Positions 62,077 through 64,000 of a stretch of DNA of 64,000 nucleotides are shown piece after piece. The DNA is from Mycobacteroides abscessus ATCC 19977 (GTDB taxonomy: Bacteria > Actinomycetota > Actinomycetes > Mycobacteriales > Mycobacteriaceae). Within the stretch, counting starts at the first letter, position 1. Each line of letters starts with the position of its first letter. Below the pieces are notes generated by a model that was given only the letters and a program-made list of their open reading frames with translations, was not told the origin of the DNA and ran no database searches. Both the position numbers and the translations under genes were made by a program. The stretch spans positions 3,534,001-3,598,000 of the forward strand of contig NC_010397.1 in assembly GCF_000069185.1 (NCBI RefSeq), in the 5' to 3' direction.

Positions 62077-63485
62077 TACTGCGCAGCCTCCAATAATTCG
62101 TCGAGCGCCTCGGTGATCAGCAGCGGAAGCATGTCGGCATCGGGCATCGCCTCACGGTCGGCGTTGATTCCGTAGTAGACGGTGCCGTTGTACGAGGTCA
62201 GCCCGATCGACAGCACCTGGTTACGCAACAGCGGAGGCACCGGGTAGATCTCCGCCAGACGCGCGCCACCCAGATACATCGGGGCCTGCGGCCCCGGCAC
62301 GTTCGTGACCAAGAGGTTGAACAAGCGGTTCGGCAGTGTGCTCGCCACACGGGCAGCCAACGCATGCAGGGTCGGCGGCACAAACCCGGAGAGCGCCGCC
62401 ATGTTCGGGACATCCACCAAACTGAATGCCGCAGAATGCGATTCGGTAGCGTGGGCGATCTGCGATAGCCGCACCACGGTGTTGCCCTCACCCACGGGAA
62501 GGTCGACGAGGAATGGCGAAACCTCGGTGGTCGCGGCACCCTCGCCGCCCACATCCAGGTCGCCGTCCCGGTACACCGACATGGGCACCATGGCCCGAAT
62601 GGTCGAGGCGGTGGTCACCGGCTCTCCCCTGCTCATCAACCAATTCCGCAGTGCTCCAGCGATTGTCGCCAGCACCACATCGTTGACGTCGCAGTCGTAC
62701 TTGGCGCGCACCCGGCGATAATCGGCCAGCTTGGTGCTCACCACGCCGAACCGCCGACTACGTGACACACGTTGATTGAGCGGTCCTCGGGGCGCGGCAC
62801 CGCGAGCCGCGGTGCGCACCACCTTGACCATGCGCTCCCCCAACTCTCCGATCTCACCGGTCAGCGACGCAACATCGGCCACCGTGTTGCGCACTGCCTC
62901 CAAACGGGCGCCGGGTCGCGCCAGCCATTCGGAGACCGCCCCAGCCACCAGCTCGCTGGTGCTCGGTTCATGTTCCGGCACCCAGATGTCCTCCCCGAAA
63001 TCTGGTGTGCGCGCCGTTCTGTCGAAGATGACCTGGCCCAGGCTAAGCGCGGAATTCCCATCCACCAGCGCCTGATGCGTCTTGGTGTAGATGGCCAGCC
63101 GGTTCTTGGACAACCCCTCCACCAGATACATCTCCCACAATGGTCGCGACCGATCCAGTGGACGAGATGTCAAGCGGGCCACAAGGTCTTGCAGTTGCCC
63201 GTCGCTACCCGGGGACGGCAGGGCCGAGCGCCGAATGTGATAGGTGATATCGAAGTCGACATCATCTAGCCAGACCGGGCGCGCCAACCCGAACCCGATC
63301 TCCTTGACCTTCTGCCGATAGCGGGGCACCTGGGGAAGGCGGCTTTCCACCAGCGCCAGCAGCTCCTCATACGTGAAGCCCCCACGAGGCCTACGGATGA
63401 TCGCTAGCGAGCCGACATGCATCGGCGTGGCGCTGTCCTCGCTGGAGTAAAAGGATGCGTCGAGCGCGGACAACCTGCTGACCAC
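62076..63485 (-). CDS. Wax ester synthase/diacylglycerol acyltransferase (WS/DGAT) family protein
   Basis: 469 residues from the GTG at 63485 (a TTG at 63506 is possible). It begins VVSRLSALDASFYSSEDSATPMHVGSL, typical of mycobacterial triacylglycerol synthases. The active-site motif reads KTHQALVDGNSAL: His and Asp-Gly are kept, but the first His of the canonical HHxxxDG is Thr. NDVVLATIAGALRNWL and VTNVPGPQAPMYLGG are family C-terminal signatures. It probably makes triacylglycerol or wax esters from acyl-CoA. It is next to the desaturase pair, fitting lipid storage. Confidence 0.9.
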   Translation of the reverse strand: MVSRLSALDASFYSSEDSATPMHVGSLAIIRRPRGGFTYEELLALVESRLPQVPRYRQKVKEIGFGLARPVWLDDVDFDITYHIRRSALPSPGSDGQLQDLVARLTSRPLDRSRPLWEMYLVEGLSKNRLAIYTKTHQALVDGNSALSLGQVIFDRTARTPDFGEDIWVPEHEPSTSELVAGAVSEWLARPGARLEAVRNTVADVASLTGEIGELGERMVKVVRTAARGAAPRGPLNQRVSRSRRFGVVSTKLADYRRVRAKYDCDVNDVVLATIAGALRNWLMSRGEPVTTASTIRAMVPMSVYRDGDLDVGGEGAATTEVSPFLVDLPVGEGNTVVRLSQIAHATESHSAAFSLVDVPNMAALSGFVPPTLHALAARVASTLPNRLFNLLVTNVPGPQAPMYLGGARLAEIYPVPPLLRNQVLSIGLTSYNGTVYYGINADREAMPDADMLPLLITEALDELLEAAQ

Positions 63486-63646
63486 TATCCGCGCCGCCTT
63501 CCCCAAAGAATCTCGCCACTCGCACCCAGCGGCGCCGCTGCGCCAACATTACCTGGCGCCCAAGACGCAGGCTGTGCAATCATGATCGGCAAGGTCTGCA
63601 TCTCTCCAGCAGAGCACATGAGGGGGCTCATTCACTGGAGGGGAAC

Positions 63647-64000
63647 ATGTCTCATCGCTATATCAGCCGGGTCGCCGACTATGAACCCGCGCCCGTGCTG
63701 GCCAGCCTGCCTGCGGCCTGCCAGGCGCCGCGGCCCGCGAGATTGCACCAGTCCCGGACCCGGCCGACGGGTATCGAACGTCAGACGCATCTGCGCGAAC
63801 AGTCTCCACCGCCTCAGGCAGTCGCGTTCGCCGACGCCGCAATGCGCCGCGTCCTGGAAGTCATGGACCGGCGCCGGCCGATAGCGCAGCTGCGCCCATT
63901 GCTCGGCGACGGCCCGCTCAGCGCGGTGCTGGCGCGGTCATCGCGTGTTCCGGCCACCACCGCGGCTCGGCTCAGCAAGATCCGGGTGCGCCGGTGCGCG
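63647..64000 (+). CDS. Rv3235-type protein, N-terminal part (3' end outside window)
   Basis: 118 codons are visible from the ATG at 63647 (GGAGGGGAAC just upstream). The sequence begins MSHRYISRVADYEPAPVLA and is rich in Ala, Arg and Pro, with a later helical part ADAAMRRVLEVMDRRRPIAQLRPLL that matches the Rv3235 family (DUF6459-like). The gene position after the acyltransferase also fits Rv3235. Function unknown. The frame is still open at the window end. Confidence 0.8.
   Translation, partial: MSHRYISRVADYEPAPVLASLPAACQAPRPARLHQSRTRPTGIERQTHLREQSPPPQAVAFADAAMRRVLEVMDRRRPIAQLRPLLGDGPLSAVLARSSRVPATTAARLSKIRVRRCA

Overview
The window is chromosomal DNA from a rapidly growing mycobacterium, most likely of the Mycobacteroides abscessus/chelonae group. 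The base composition is high-GC, there are many GTG/TTG starts and 4-nt stop/start overlaps, and genus-specific genes are present (two WhiB regulators, MmpS-type proteins, a mycobacterial hemophore-like protein, AdnA/AdnB, mycoredoxin, a 24-residue ribosomal protein). From about 4.2 kb to the end the gene order follows the M. tuberculosis Rv3193c-Rv3235 block as I remember it. Species and orthologue assignments are inference from sequence and synteny, without a database search. I see no IS element, prophage, integrase or CRISPR array.

Region by region. 0-4.1 kb is an accessory stretch: the tail of a Clp N-domain protein, an EcsC-like protein, small secreted proteins (MmpS-like, hemophore-like, one unknown), a cupin, a DUF4241-like protein, and an initiator tRNA-Met with its own terminator. 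4.2-17.2 kb holds a UPF0182 membrane protein, a PDZ/Lon-type protease, a DCC thiol oxidoreductase, a zincin-like protein, an orphan E1-like (RiPP cyclodehydratase-type) protein and three tandem ABC1/UbiB-type kinases. A GlcG-like/SDR pair lies between kinase copies 2 and 3. whiB7 follows with a complete attenuator leader: WhiB7-type promoter, alanine-rich upstream ORF, stop-codon hairpin and terminator. 17.8-30.9 kb carries DNA repair and redox genes (uvrD2, mycoredoxin, nudC, a K+ channel, adnB/adnA, a lipase and an alkyltransferase-like protein). 30.8-37.1 kb is a minus-strand nitrite assimilation operon (narK, nirB, nirD, HemD-regulator fusion, CbiX-type chelatase) set into the otherwise syntenic block. 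37.2-50.9 kb contains moeZ, a DUF3152 metallopeptidase-like protein, a TetR regulator, a second MmpS-domain protein, a ferritin-like protein, rhlE, a beta-propeller protein, a ParA ATPase, gpm2, entC, a GNAT and a diacylglycerol-kinase-type enzyme. 51-58.4 kb contains whiB1, pdtaS, a biotinyl protein, bL37, rshA/sigH with a SigH-type promoter, a YbaK deacylase, an SRAP protein, aroA and rsgA. 58.4-64 kb holds a 33-codon membrane peptide ORF, a very long perfect hairpin, a decayed DUF559 gene, desA3 and its reductase each behind a copy of the same 24-bp operator, a small conserved protein, a wax ester/DGAT-type acyltransferase and the start of an Rv3235-type gene.

Functional links: the nir operon brings nitrite in, reduces it and supplies two steps of siroheme synthesis. 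The desaturase and reductase form one electron-transfer pair under an apparently shared operator. sigH-rshA and mycoredoxin belong to thiol/oxidative stress, and whiB7 to ribosome-antibiotic and amino-acid stress. The least explained items are the kinase triplication with patchwork identity, the orphan E1-like protein, the paired operators and a 20-bp coding repeat shared by two unrelated gene starts.
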